From Actinomycetes bacterium (GTDB lineage Bacteria > Actinomycetota > Thermoleophilia > RBG-16-64-13): a stretch of DNA of 36,296 nucleotides. Under the pieces are notes generated by a model that saw only the letters and a program-made list of their open reading frames with translations, ran no database searches and had not been told where the DNA came from. The position numbers were made by a program, and so were the translations under genes. Shown here piece by piece: positions 8,943 through 16,617 of this stretch. Within the stretch, counting starts at the first letter, position 1. Each line of letters begins with the position of its first letter. The stretch covers positions 1 to 36,296 of the forward strand of contig JAJFUK010000084.1 of the NCBI GenBank assembly GCA_021372435.1, written 5' to 3'.

Positions 8943-9491
8943 TCAGCTCTCGCGGAAAGGCATGCCCATCAACTTGAGGAGCGCCCGTCCCTCGTCGTCG
9001 GTCTTCGCGGTGGTCGTGATGGCGATGTCGAGACCCCGGATGCGATCGATCTTGTCGTACTCGATCTCGGGGAAGATGATCTGCTCTTTGATGCCCATGT
9101 TGTAGTTCCCGTAGCCGTCAAAGCTGCTGGGAGCCACACCTCGGAAGTCCCTGATCCGGGGCAGGGCGATGCTTATGAGCCGATCGAGCATCTCGTACAT
9201 GCGGTCGCCGCGCAGGGTGACACGCAGGCCCACAGGCATGCCGGTCCGCAACTTAAAGTTGGCCACCGATCTGCGGGCCCTCCGCACTTGAGGCTTCTGA
9301 CCGGCGATTTGGCCTAACTGGTGCGCAGCCTCTTCCATCACCTTCGCGTCGTGAGTGCCCTCGCCTATGCCCATGTTGAGGGTCACTTTGACGACCTTGG
9401 GCACCTGCATGACATTAGCGTAGCCGAACTGCTCACGCATGGCCGGTACGATCTGGGTCACATACTTCTCTTTGAGTCTGGGGACTGCCAT
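8943..9491 (-). CDS. rplE: 50S ribosomal protein L5
   Basis: L5 binds 5S rRNA and forms an inter-subunit bridge with S13. The 182-residue product has [20 protein letters not shown], the 5S-binding [19 protein letters not shown], and a C-terminal [20 protein letters not shown] ending in [11 protein letters not shown] at 9489-9491, 2 bp after rplX. Confidence 0.97.
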   Translation of the reverse strand: MAVPRLKEKYVTQIVPAMREQFGYANVMQVPKVVKVTLNMGIGEGTHDAKVMEEAAHQLGQIAGQKPQVRRARRSVANFKLRTGMPVGLRVTLRGDRMYEMLDRLISIALPRIRDFRGVAPSSFDGYGNYNMGIKEQIIFPEIEYDKIDRIRGLDIAITTTAKTDDEGRALLKLMGMPFRES

Positions 9492-9493
9492 GG

Positions 9494-9838
9494 TTAACCC
9501 TTATCCACCTGGACGTTGCACTTCTTGCAGAACCGGACTTTTTCCTGGCCCTCCATGCGCACGCCCACTCGGACGGCTTGGTTGCAGCTGGGGCAGACCA
9601 CTTTCACATTGCTGATATGCATGCTGGCTTCGCGCTCGATGACTCCACCCTGCGGCGTCTTCTTGGAGGGTCTCACGTGACGCTTGATGAAGTTCACGCG
9701 TTCCACCACGACCCGCTCCTCCGCCGCCAGCACGCGCAGCACCTTGCCCCGCTTGCCGGCCTCTTTGCCCTGCACGACCTCGACGGTATCGCCCTTCTTC
9801 ACCCGGAATCTCTTCCTGTGTGCCGGTACCTGCCCCAT
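9494..9838 (-). CDS. rplX: 50S ribosomal protein L24
   Basis: L24 is an early assembly initiator of the 50S subunit. The 114-residue product has a KOW motif ([20 protein letters not shown]) and a C-terminal four-Cys element, CPSC and CKKC, of the type common in bacterial L24. ATG at 9836-9838 overlaps the rplN stop by one base (TGATG) and is well placed behind GGAGGT. A GTG one codon earlier is too close to that site. Confidence 0.95.
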   Translation of the reverse strand: MGQVPAHRKRFRVKKGDTVEVVQGKEAGKRGKVLRVLAAEERVVVERVNFIKRHVRPSKKTPQGGVIEREASMHISNVKVVCPSCNQAVRVGVRMEGQEKVRFCKKCNVQVDKG

Positions 9839-10206
9839 CACAGCACCTCCGGGGCCAAGGAGATGATCTTCGCGAAGTTCTTCTCGCGCAGTTCCCGGCC
9901 TACGGGACCGAAGATGCGTGTCCCGCGCGGGTTCATCTGCCTGTCGATGAGCACTGCCGCGTTCTCGTCGAAGGCGATGTAGGTGCCGTCACGACGGCCG
10001 TAAGGCTTCTTGACCCTCACCACGACCGCCTGCACGACGTCGCCCTTCTTGACGGCGCCGCCCGGCGTGGCCTCCTTCACCGCCCCCACTATGATGTCGC
10101 CCACTCCGGCGTAGCGGCGCTGCGACCCGCCTTTGATGCGGATGCAGAGCAGCTCCCGCGCGCCGGTGTTGTCGGCGACCTTCAGTCTCGTCTCAACCTG
10201 TATCAT
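9838..10206 (-). CDS. rplN: 50S ribosomal protein L14
   Basis: L14 contacts the 30S subunit and is the docking site of the silencing factor RsfS. The 122-residue product begins [20 protein letters not shown], keeps [20 protein letters not shown], and ends [19 protein letters not shown] at 10204-10206. It ends in CTG TGA and shares the final A of its stop with the rplX ATG. Confidence 0.97.
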   Translation of the reverse strand: MIQVETRLKVADNTGARELLCIRIKGGSQRRYAGVGDIIVGAVKEATPGGAVKKGDVVQAVVVRVKKPYGRRDGTYIAFDENAAVLIDRQMNPRGTRIFGPVGRELREKNFAKIISLAPEVL

Positions 10207-10234
10207 CGTGTTTCACCCATCTCCTGCCGGCGGG

Positions 10235-10498
10235 TCACTCGGCCCGCTGGAGCACCTTGACCAGGCGCCAGGTCTTGTCCCGAGAGAGCGGCCGGCATTC
10301 GCGCACAAGCACGGTGTCCCCGACCCTCGCTTCGTTCTGCTCGTCATGAGCCTTGAGACGGTCGGTCCGGCGGACCACCTTCTTGTACTCCGCGTGCGGC
10401 TTCACCGCGCTCACCTCGACGACGATGGTCTTGTCCATCTTGTCTGAGACGACCACGCCCTGCCGCTCCCTTTGCGCTGTGGTTCTTTCTTCGGCCAT
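10235..10498 (-). CDS. rpsQ: 30S ribosomal protein S17
   Basis: S17 is an OB-fold protein that binds the 5' domain of 16S rRNA. The 87-residue product shows GVVVSDKMDKTIVVEVSAVK and DTVLVRECRPLSRDKTWRLV. ATG at 10496-10498 overlaps the rpmC stop by one base, and GAGGAAA lies 8 bases upstream. A GTG one codon earlier is possible but less well spaced. Confidence 0.95.
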   Translation of the reverse strand: MAEERTTAQRERQGVVVSDKMDKTIVVEVSAVKPHAEYKKVVRRTDRLKAHDEQNEARVGDTVLVRECRPLSRDKTWRLVKVLQRAE

Positions 10499-10698
10499 CA
10501 CAGTTTCCTCGCCCGCTCTCTCGCCGATTGCACCGTCATGATCCTAGCTATGTCCCGGCGCACCTCGCGGAGACGGCTTGTGTTCTCGAGTTGGCCCGCA
10601 GCGTGCTGGAACCGCAGGTTGAACAGTTCTTCCCGCGATTGCTTCAGACGCTGAGCCAGTTCTTCGTCGGCGAGCTCGACTATATCCTTAGCCTTCAA
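10498..10698 (-). CDS. rpmC: 50S ribosomal protein L29
   Basis: L29 is a small helical-hairpin protein near the polypeptide exit, part of the trigger factor docking site. The 66-residue product starts [20 protein letters not shown] and keeps the [20 protein letters not shown] block. The start is TTG at 10696-10698, overlapping the end of rplP by 11 bp, with GGGAGGA upstream. Confidence 0.95.
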   Translation of the reverse strand: MKAKDIVELADEELAQRLKQSREELFNLRFQHAAGQLENTSRLREVRRDIARIMTVQSARERARKL

Positions 10699-11113
10699 TG
10701 CCCCCGTCCTCCCTGGTCGCGAATCTGCACTTGACAGGAAGTTTGTGCGACGCTACACGGATGGCTTCCCTGGCCAGCTCCTCGGAGACACCCGCCAGCT
10801 CGAACATGACCCGTCCCGGCCTCACCACGGCTACCCACTGATCGGGCGAGCCCTTGCCGGAACCCATCCGGGTCTCGGCCGGTTTCTTAGTGATCGGCTT
10901 GTCCGGAAAGATGTTGATCCACACCTTGCCGCCGCGCTTGATCTTCCGGGTCATGGCGATACGGGCAGCCTCTATCTGCCGGCTGGTTATCCAACCCGGC
11001 TCGAGCGCCTGCAGACCGTAATCACCGAAATGGACCGTCGTCTGGCCTTTGGCCTTGCCGGTCATGCGGCCTCGGTGCTGTTTACGGTGTTTGACCCGTT
11101 TTGGTAATAGCAT
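10688..11113 (-). CDS. rplP: 50S ribosomal protein L16
   Basis: L16 organises the A-site side of the 50S subunit. The 141-residue product has [40 protein letters not shown], and the [20 protein letters not shown] segment. ATG at 11111-11113. The last codons overlap the rpmC start, which suggests coupled translation. Confidence 0.97.
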   Translation of the reverse strand: MLLPKRVKHRKQHRGRMTGKAKGQTTVHFGDYGLQALEPGWITSRQIEAARIAMTRKIKRGGKVWINIFPDKPITKKPAETRMGSGKGSPDQWVAVVRPGRVMFELAGVSEELAREAIRVASHKLPVKCRFATREDGGIEG

Positions 11114-11146
11114 CTCTATACCCTTGCCCTAGCCGGCGAGAGGCCG

Positions 11147-11821
11147 TCACCCGAGGTGGGCCTCGGCCTGCCCGCGCGATCCCTGATCGAACCCCTCGGG
11201 CATGATCTCACCCTTGTTTATCCACACCTTGACGCCGATCTTGCCGAACGTCGTGTCGGCTTCGCAGAAACCGTAGTCGATGTCCGCCCGCAGAGTGTGC
11301 AGAGGCACACGCCCCTCGCTGTAGCCCTCGATACGGGCCATCTCGGCACCCCCCAGCCTTCCCCCGGACTTGACCTTGATGCCTACCGCGCCCGAACGCA
11401 TGGCCGACGTAATCGCCCGCTTCATCGCCCGGCGGAAGCTCACTCGGTTGGCAAGCTGTTCGGCGATGGATTGAGCCACCAAAGTGGCATCGAGTTCGGG
11501 GCGCTTGATCTCGACGATGTTGACGTGCACGGTCTTGCCGGTCATGTCGTGCAGATCGCGTCGCAGAGAATCCACCTCGGCGCCTGACTTGCCGATGACG
11601 ATGCCCGGCCGCGCGGTATGGATGTCGATGACCAGCTTGTTCGTATCCTTGCGGATGACGATCGTGGAGAGACCGGCGTGTCCCATCTTCTGCTGGATAT
11701 GCCTGCGGATGGCCAGATCCTCATGAAGGAAGCCGGCAAACTGTCTCTCGGTATACCAGTGGGCCTTCCAGTCGTGGATGATGCCGAGCCGCATGCCCCC
11801 GGGATGAACTTTCTGACCCAC
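11147..11821 (-). CDS. rpsC: 30S ribosomal protein S3
   Basis: S3 lines the mRNA entry tunnel of the 30S head. The 224-residue product begins [20 protein letters not shown]. It has a KH domain with the loop [17 protein letters not shown] and the C-terminal S3 domain with [20 protein letters not shown]. The start is GTG at 11819-11821, 3 bp after rplV. Confidence 0.97.
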   Translation of the reverse strand: MGQKVHPGGMRLGIIHDWKAHWYTERQFAGFLHEDLAIRRHIQQKMGHAGLSTIVIRKDTNKLVIDIHTARPGIVIGKSGAEVDSLRRDLHDMTGKTVHVNIVEIKRPELDATLVAQSIAEQLANRVSFRRAMKRAITSAMRSGAVGIKVKSGGRLGGAEMARIEGYSEGRVPLHTLRADIDYGFCEADTTFGKIGVKVWINKGEIMPEGFDQGSRGQAEAHLG

Positions 11822-11824
11822 CTG

Positions 11825-12163
11825 CTACGACTCCTTTTTCTCGTCGACGCTCACGGTGATATGACTAGTCCTCTTGCGGATGCGGCTCGCCCGGCCCATG
11901 GCCCGCGGCCGGAACCGCTTCAGGGTAGGACCGCCGTTCACGTAAGCTTGGACCACATACAGGTCGTCGGCATCCAGGTCGTGATCGTTCTCAGCATTGG
12001 CCACCGCCGAATCGAGCACCTTGCCGACCAACTTGGCAGCAGCCCGGGGGTTGAGTGCAAGGATGGCCTTGGCTTCGGCCACCTTCTTGCCCCGGATCAG
12101 CCGGGCCACGTCACCGGCCTTTCGAGGCGACACCCGGACGTACTTCGCAGTCGCGTTGACCAT
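11825..12163 (-). CDS. rplV: 50S ribosomal protein L22
   Basis: L22 lines the polypeptide exit tunnel with its extended loop. The 112-residue product has [20 protein letters not shown], the [20 protein letters not shown] block, and the tunnel loop tip [22 protein letters not shown] at 12163, 3 bp after rpsS. Confidence 0.97.
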   Translation of the reverse strand: MVNATAKYVRVSPRKAGDVARLIRGKKVAEAKAILALNPRAAAKLVGKVLDSAVANAENDHDLDADDLYVVQAYVNGGPTLKRFRPRAMGRASRIRKRTSHITVSVDEKKES

Positions 12164-12166
12164 GCC

Positions 12167-12451
12167 CTACTTCCTCCTCATGCGGCGCTCTTTGTTGCCG
12201 CCGTGGCCGCGGAAGGTGCGGGTCAGCGCGAATTCGCCCAGATGGTGGCCCACCATGCTCTCCGTGACATAGATCGGCACGTGCTTGCGGCCGTCGTGGA
12301 CGGCGATGGTATGCCCGATCATCTCCGGGTAGATGGTGGACGCCCGAGACCAGGTCTTGAGCATGCGCTTCTCGCCGGTCTCGTTCATGGCTTCGACCCG
12401 CCGCATCAGCCGCTCTTCGACAAAGGGAGCTTTCTTGCTTGAACGTGCCAC
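12167..12451 (-). CDS. rpsS: 30S ribosomal protein S19
   Basis: S19 sits in the 30S head with S13 near the A site. The 94-residue product has [39 protein letters not shown], and the C-terminal [20 protein letters not shown]. The start is GTG at 12449-12451, 9 bp after the rplB stop. Confidence 0.97.
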   Translation of the reverse strand: MARSSKKAPFVEERLMRRVEAMNETGEKRMLKTWSRASTIYPEMIGHTIAVHDGRKHVPIYVTESMVGHHLGEFALTRTFRGHGGNKERRMRRK

Positions 12452-12460
12452 AGTGCTCTT

Positions 12461-13294
12461 CTACCTCCCCTCTCCGCGTCGCCTGACGATGTACTTGGTC
12501 GAAGGCTTCTTAGCCTTGCGCGTCTTGTGACCGAGAGTGGGCACGCCCCAAGGGGTCACCGGGTTGCGCCCCGGAGGAGTAGAGCCTTCACCACCGCCGT
12601 GAGGGTGGTCGACCGGGTTCATCGTGGTGCCGCGCACGCCGGGCCTGACGCCCATCCAGCGCTTCCGGCCGGCTTTGCCGGTGACGAGGTTCTCGTGCTC
12701 GGCGTTGCCGATCTCCCCTACCGTGGCCCGGCACTCCAGATGGATCATGCGCATCTCGCCCGAAGGAAGCCGCAGGATGGCGTAGTCGCGTTCTTTCGCC
12801 ATGACCTGGGCAGAGGCGCCGGCCGAGCGGGCGATCTGCCCCCCGCGGCCTTTGTAGAGCTCGATGTTATGCACCACGGTACCGACGGGGATGTTCCGCA
12901 ACGGAAGAGCGCAGCCCACACGGATGTCGGCTCCGGGACCGGCTTCGACCGTGCTTCCTACCCCGAGCTTGTTCGGCGCGAGGATGTAGCGCTTGTCGCC
13001 GTCCGCATAGACGACCAGAGCGATCCGGCAGTTGCGGTTCGGATCGTACTCGATGGCCGTGACCTTGCCCGGCACGCCGTCCTTGTCGCGCTTGAAATCG
13101 ATGACGCGGTACAGACGCTTGTGGCCGCCGCCCTGATGCCGGGTGGTGATCCGCCCGTTGTTGTTGCGTCCGCCCCTACGCTTCACCGGGCGGGTAAGCG
13201 CCTTTTCCGGCTCGGTCTTTGTGATTTCTTCGAAGGCAGGCGTGGTCGCGAACCTGCGTCCGGGAGATGTCGGCTTGTAGCCCTTTATCGCCAT
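12461..13294 (-). CDS. rplB: 50S ribosomal protein L2
   Basis: L2 is needed for subunit association and supports the peptidyl transferase centre. The 277-residue product begins [20 protein letters not shown], has [19 protein letters not shown], and carries the conserved [13 protein letters not shown] loop with its essential His. ATG at 13292-13294. Unlike its neighbours it is preceded by a 196-bp untranslated gap, and its ribosome-binding site is weak (AAGAGAGA). Confidence 0.97.
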   Translation of the reverse strand: MAIKGYKPTSPGRRFATTPAFEEITKTEPEKALTRPVKRRGGRNNNGRITTRHQGGGHKRLYRVIDFKRDKDGVPGKVTAIEYDPNRNCRIALVVYADGDKRYILAPNKLGVGSTVEAGPGADIRVGCALPLRNIPVGTVVHNIELYKGRGGQIARSAGASAQVMAKERDYAILRLPSGEMRMIHLECRATVGEIGNAEHENLVTGKAGRKRWMGVRPGVRGTTMNPVDHPHGGGEGSTPPGRNPVTPWGVPTLGHKTRKAKKPSTKYIVRRRGEGR

Positions 13295-13490
13295 GTCTCT
13301 CTTACCGCTTCCCTTTCACTCGTCGGCCGGCCGGTCCGGAACGAAGGCCGAGTGGCCCGGCGGATGCCGGGTGGACTCATCCGTCGTCCGCGGGCGCACC
13401 CGCAGCGTTGAGACGGCTGCTCCCCGCGCGTTCTTGCCCGACACACGCCCATCACATCCTGCCCGCTCGTCGTCACTCCCCACCACCCGT
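13295..13490 (-). promoter_or_regulatory. Unusually long rplW-rplB spacer with hairpin
   Basis: This 196-bp gap interrupts an operon whose other spacers are mostly under 50 bp. On the transcribed strand a hairpin occurs at 13356-13371 (CCCGGC, loop ATCC, GCCGGG), extended by flanking GAGT/ACTC pairing across small internal loops. There is no T-run, so it is not a simple terminator. No convincing promoter or small ORF was found. A regulatory leader for rplB or an RNA processing site is possible, but this is inference. Confidence 0.4.
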
Positions 13491-13775
13491 CTACGTCGCG
13501 CCGAAGAACTCGATCCGGTTGCCCGGAGCAAGCTCGACCACTGCCTTCTTCCATCGCCTGGTCACGCCCGCGTGGGCGCCCCTGCGCTTGGGTTTCGGCT
13601 TCACATTGATGGTCTGCACGCCGATGACCTTCACATTGAAGATCTCCTCTACGGCGGCGCGTATGTGAGGTTTGGTCGCCCGATAGTTCACTTCGAACGA
13701 GTACCGGTTGGTGTCGATGGCCCGGTAGCTCTTCTCCGAGATGATCGGGCGGATGATGATCTCCCGCGCCTCCAT
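13491..13775 (-). CDS. rplW: 50S ribosomal protein L23
   Basis: L23 sits at the tunnel exit and is the docking site for trigger factor and SRP. The 94-residue product has IIIRPIISEKSYRAIDTNRY, the EVNYRATKPHIRAAVEEIFN block, and VQTINVKPKPKRRG. ATG at 13773-13775 overlaps the rplD stop by one base (CTGTGATG). A GTG one codon earlier is the alternative. Confidence 0.95.
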   Translation of the reverse strand: MEAREIIIRPIISEKSYRAIDTNRYSFEVNYRATKPHIRAAVEEIFNVKVIGVQTINVKPKPKRRGAHAGVTRRWKKAVVELAPGNRIEFFGAT

Positions 13776-14413
13776 CACAGCTCACCACCCCGGCCCGGCC
13801 CGCCTTCCAGGAAGGCGACGGCCGCTTCGGTGAACAGCAGGCTCTTGGCCCACACGTAATCCTGCACTTCCGCTTCGCCGACGGTGAGGACCCGGATGCC
13901 GGCCAGATTGCGGAAGCTCTTCAGAGCGGCCACTTCCTCGGCGCCTACCAAGACCAAGAGCGGCTTGTCGAGCGCGGCTCTGCTCAGGATCCCCGCAGCC
14001 CGTTTGGTGGACGGCTCTTCAAAAAAAGTGCCGGCCAGGACACGGACCGTACCGCCCGCGACCAAATCGGCCAAAGCCATCCGGAACGCCTGCGCCTTGG
14101 CCTTCTTGTTGATCTTCACCGCGTAGCTACGAGGGATCGGCGGGAAGGCCACCCCCCCGCCGGTGAACTGGGCTACCTTCCCGGAACCCACGCGGGCCCG
14201 GCCGGTGCCTTTCTGACGCCACTGCTTGGCCCCCGTCCCGGAGACCTCACTGCGACCTTTGGCCGATGCGGTACCCTGCCGGTGTCCGGCCAATTCGGCG
14301 GTGACAACTTGATGGAGAAGATCCACATTGATCTGGTCCACCAGCAAGGCATCCGCCACCTCGTGCCGGCCTACGACCACGCCGTTCTCGTCGATTCTGT
14401 CGATCGATGCCAT
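13775..14413 (-). CDS. rplD: 50S ribosomal protein L4
   Basis: L4 lines the exit tunnel and is the S10-operon repressor in Escherichia coli. The 212-residue product has HQVVTAELAGHRQGTASAKG, the tunnel-loop block KQWRQKGTGRARVGS, and a C-terminal Rossmann-like domain. Its N-terminus (MASIDRIDENGVVVGRHEVA) fits family length. ATG at 14411-14413. It ends CTG TGA and shares bases with the rplW start. Confidence 0.97.
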   Translation of the reverse strand: MASIDRIDENGVVVGRHEVADALLVDQINVDLLHQVVTAELAGHRQGTASAKGRSEVSGTGAKQWRQKGTGRARVGSGKVAQFTGGGVAFPPIPRSYAVKINKKAKAQAFRMALADLVAGGTVRVLAGTFFEEPSTKRAAGILSRAALDKPLLVLVGAEEVAALKSFRNLAGIRVLTVGEAEVQDYVWAKSLLFTEAAVAFLEGGPGRGGEL

Positions 14414-14417
14414 AGAC

Positions 14418-15026
14418 TCAACCTCTGATCACGACCAGGGAACCCGTGCTCCCCGGGATCGCGCCTTTGACCATCACCAGGTTCTTGTCCGGGTCGGTCT
14501 TGACAACGGTGAGCCCGGTTTGCGTGACCCGCACGTTGCCCATGTGCCCGGGAAGCCGGCTGCCCGGGTACACCCGGGATGGATCGGCCGAGGAGCCGAT
14601 GGAACCGGGGGCGCGATGGAAGTGAGCGCCGTGATACCCGGGACCGCCGCCGAAACCGTGCCGCTTGATCACGCCCTGGAAACCCTTGCCCTTGCTGATC
14701 CCGGTCACTTTGACCTTGTCGCCGGGAGCAAAGACCTCGACCGTGATGGCGTCACCCACGACCAACCCGTCCTCGCCGCGCACCTCCACGAGGTGGCGCT
14801 TGGGGGCCACCCCCGCCTTCTTGAAGTGGCCAAGCACGGGCTTCGTCAGCCTTTTCGGCTTGACATCGCCGTAGGCGATCTGCGTGGCGGCGTAGCCGTC
14901 GTTCTCCACGGTCTTCTTCTGAGTGACGACGCACGGTCCGGCCTGGACCACCGTACAGCGGACTACTGTTCCGTCTTCGTTGAAGTACTGGGTCATGCCC
15001 AGCTTTGTGCCTAGGAGCGTCTTCAT
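14418..15026 (-). CDS. rplC: 50S ribosomal protein L3
   Basis: L3 reaches the peptidyl transferase centre with its extended loop and is an early assembly protein. The 202-residue product begins [20 protein letters not shown] and has KGFQGVIKRHGFGGGP and the loop HRAPGSIGSSADPSRVYPG. The Gln methylated by PrmB in Escherichia coli is replaced by Ala (SSADP), as is common outside proteobacteria. ATG at 15024-15026 overlaps the rpsJ stop by one base. Confidence 0.96.
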   Translation of the reverse strand: MKTLLGTKLGMTQYFNEDGTVVRCTVVQAGPCVVTQKKTVENDGYAATQIAYGDVKPKRLTKPVLGHFKKAGVAPKRHLVEVRGEDGLVVGDAITVEVFAPGDKVKVTGISKGKGFQGVIKRHGFGGGPGYHGAHFHRAPGSIGSSADPSRVYPGSRLPGHMGNVRVTQTGLTVVKTDPDKNLVMVKGAIPGSTGSLVVIRG

Positions 15027-15334
15027 CACAGCTTTATCTCTATGTCCACGCCTGCAGGCAGGTCCATGCGCATCAGCGAGTCCACCGTCTTCGGAGTAGG
15101 CTGATGGATGTCGATCAGACGCTTGTGCGTCCTGATCTCGAAGTGCTCCCGAGAGTCCTTGTCCTTGAACGGGCTGCGGATGACGCAGTAGACGTTCTTC
15201 TCGGTCGGGAGGGGGACGGGGCCGGAGATGGTGGCGCCCGTGCGCTCAGCCGTCTCGACGATGCTTCGAGCGCTCCTGTCTACCAGCTCGTGGTCGTAGG
15301 CCTTGAGCCTTATGCGTATCTTCTGTTGCGCCAC
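15026..15334 (-). CDS. rpsJ: 30S ribosomal protein S10
   Basis: S10 is a 30S head protein and, as NusE, part of antitermination complexes with NusG and NusB. The 102-residue product has [20 protein letters not shown], the loop [19 protein letters not shown], and [20 protein letters not shown]. The start is GTG at 15332-15334, only 10 bp after the tuf stop, so S10 operon expression depends on read-through from the str operon or on a promoter inside tuf. Confidence 0.97.
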   Translation of the reverse strand: MAQQKIRIRLKAYDHELVDRSARSIVETAERTGATISGPVPLPTEKNVYCVIRSPFKDKDSREHFEIRTHKRLIDIHQPTPKTVDSLMRMDLPAGVDIEIKL

Positions 15335-15344
15335 CGAGTAACTC

Positions 15345-16550
15345 CTACTTGATGATCTTCGTCACGGCGCCCGAGCCGACAGTGCGACCACCCTCGCGGA
15401 TGGCGAATCGCAGACCTTCGTCCATGGCGATGGGGGTGATCAACTTGGCCTTGAGCAGGGTGTGGTCGCCCGGCATGACCATCTCCACGCCCTCGGGCAA
15501 CGTCACATCACCGGTCACGTCCGTGGTCCGGAAGTAGAACTGCGGCCGATAACCGTTGAAGAACGGGGTGTGACGGCCACCCTCTTCGCGCGACAGGACA
15601 TAGACCTGGGCCTCGAACTCTGTGTGAGGAGTGATCGTGCCCGGCTGGGCCAGAACCATGCCGCGCTCGACTTCTTCGCGCTTGATGCCGCGCAGGAGCA
15701 CGCCGATGTTGTCGCCGGCGCGGCCTTCGTCGAGCAACTTGCGGAACATCTCGACGCCGGTGGCGACGGTCTTGGTGGTCTCATGCCGAAGACCTACGAT
15801 CTCCACTTGGTCGCCGACCTTGATAACACCCCGGTCCACCCGGCCGGTCACCACGGTACCACGGCCCTGGATGCTGAACACATCCTCAATAGGCATGAGG
15901 AAGGGCTTGTCGATGGCCCGTACGGGCTCGGGGATGTAACTGTCGAGAGCATCGGCGAGTTCGAAGATGGACTTGCACGACGGACATTCCCTATCGCCAC
16001 ACCCGTGTTCGAGAGCCTGAAGAGCGGACCCCACTATGATGGGGATCTCATCGCCCGGGAACTCATACTCGGTGAGCAGCTCGCGCACCTCCATCTCCAC
16101 CAACTCGAGCAGCTCGGGGTCGTCGACCATGTCGGCCTTGTTGAGGTAGACGACGATGTAGGGCACGCCTACCTGACGCGCGAGGAGGATGTGCTCGCGG
16201 GTCTGCGGCATGGGCCCGTCGGCGGCGGAAACGACCAAGATGGCCCCGTCCATCTGGGCGGCGCCGGTGATCATGTTCTTGATGTAGTCGGCGTGCCCCG
16301 GGCAGTCGACGTGCGCGTAGTGCCGCTTTTCGGTCTCGTATTCCACGTGGGCAGTGGCGATGGTGATGCCGCGCTCGCGCTCTTCAGGAGCGTTATCGAT
16401 GGAGTCGAAGCTGCGGAACTGGACGTTGGGGTTCAAGTTGTGCAGGCACTTGGTGATAGCCGCGGTCAAAGTGGTCTTGCCGTGGTCGATGTGACCGATC
16501 GTACCGACATTGACGTGAGGCTTGGTCCGCTCGAACTTCTGCTTCGCCAT
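15345..16550 (-). CDS. tuf: Translation elongation factor Tu
   Basis: EF-Tu is a GTPase that brings aminoacyl-tRNA to the A site. The 401-residue product has the P-loop GHIDHGKT (19-26), DCPGH (82-86), NKAD (137-140) and the SAL motif (175-177), then domains 2 and 3. After SAL it carries an unusual His/Cys-rich loop, [12 protein letters not shown], with H182, C184, C189 and C192, in place of the usual short acidic stretch. ATG at 16548-16550 follows an AAGGAAGGA site. The 67-bp gap to fusA contains a hairpin. Confidence 0.97.
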   Translation of the reverse strand: MAKQKFERTKPHVNVGTIGHIDHGKTTLTAAITKCLHNLNPNVQFRSFDSIDNAPEERERGITIATAHVEYETEKRHYAHVDCPGHADYIKNMITGAAQMDGAILVVSAADGPMPQTREHILLARQVGVPYIVVYLNKADMVDDPELLELVEMEVRELLTEYEFPGDEIPIIVGSALQALEHGCGDRECPSCKSIFELADALDSYIPEPVRAIDKPFLMPIEDVFSIQGRGTVVTGRVDRGVIKVGDQVEIVGLRHETTKTVATGVEMFRKLLDEGRAGDNIGVLLRGIKREEVERGMVLAQPGTITPHTEFEAQVYVLSREEGGRHTPFFNGYRPQFYFRTTDVTGDVTLPEGVEMVMPGDHTLLKAKLITPIAMDEGLRFAIREGGRTVGSGAVTKIIK

Positions 16551-16582
16551 TTGTTCCTTCCTTTCTACCTGAGTCTCTCAGG

Positions 16583-16605
16583 CGGCCGCCGCAGCCAGGC
16601 GGCCG
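16583..16605 (-). other. Hairpin between fusA and tuf
   Basis: CGGCCGCC pairs perfectly with GGCGGCCG (8 bp, 7-base loop) in the fusA-tuf spacer on the transcribed strand. No T-run follows. It could limit read-through or protect the tuf message 5' end; only the pairing itself is seen. Confidence 0.45.
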
Positions 16606-16617
16606 GTTTGCCCTTGA

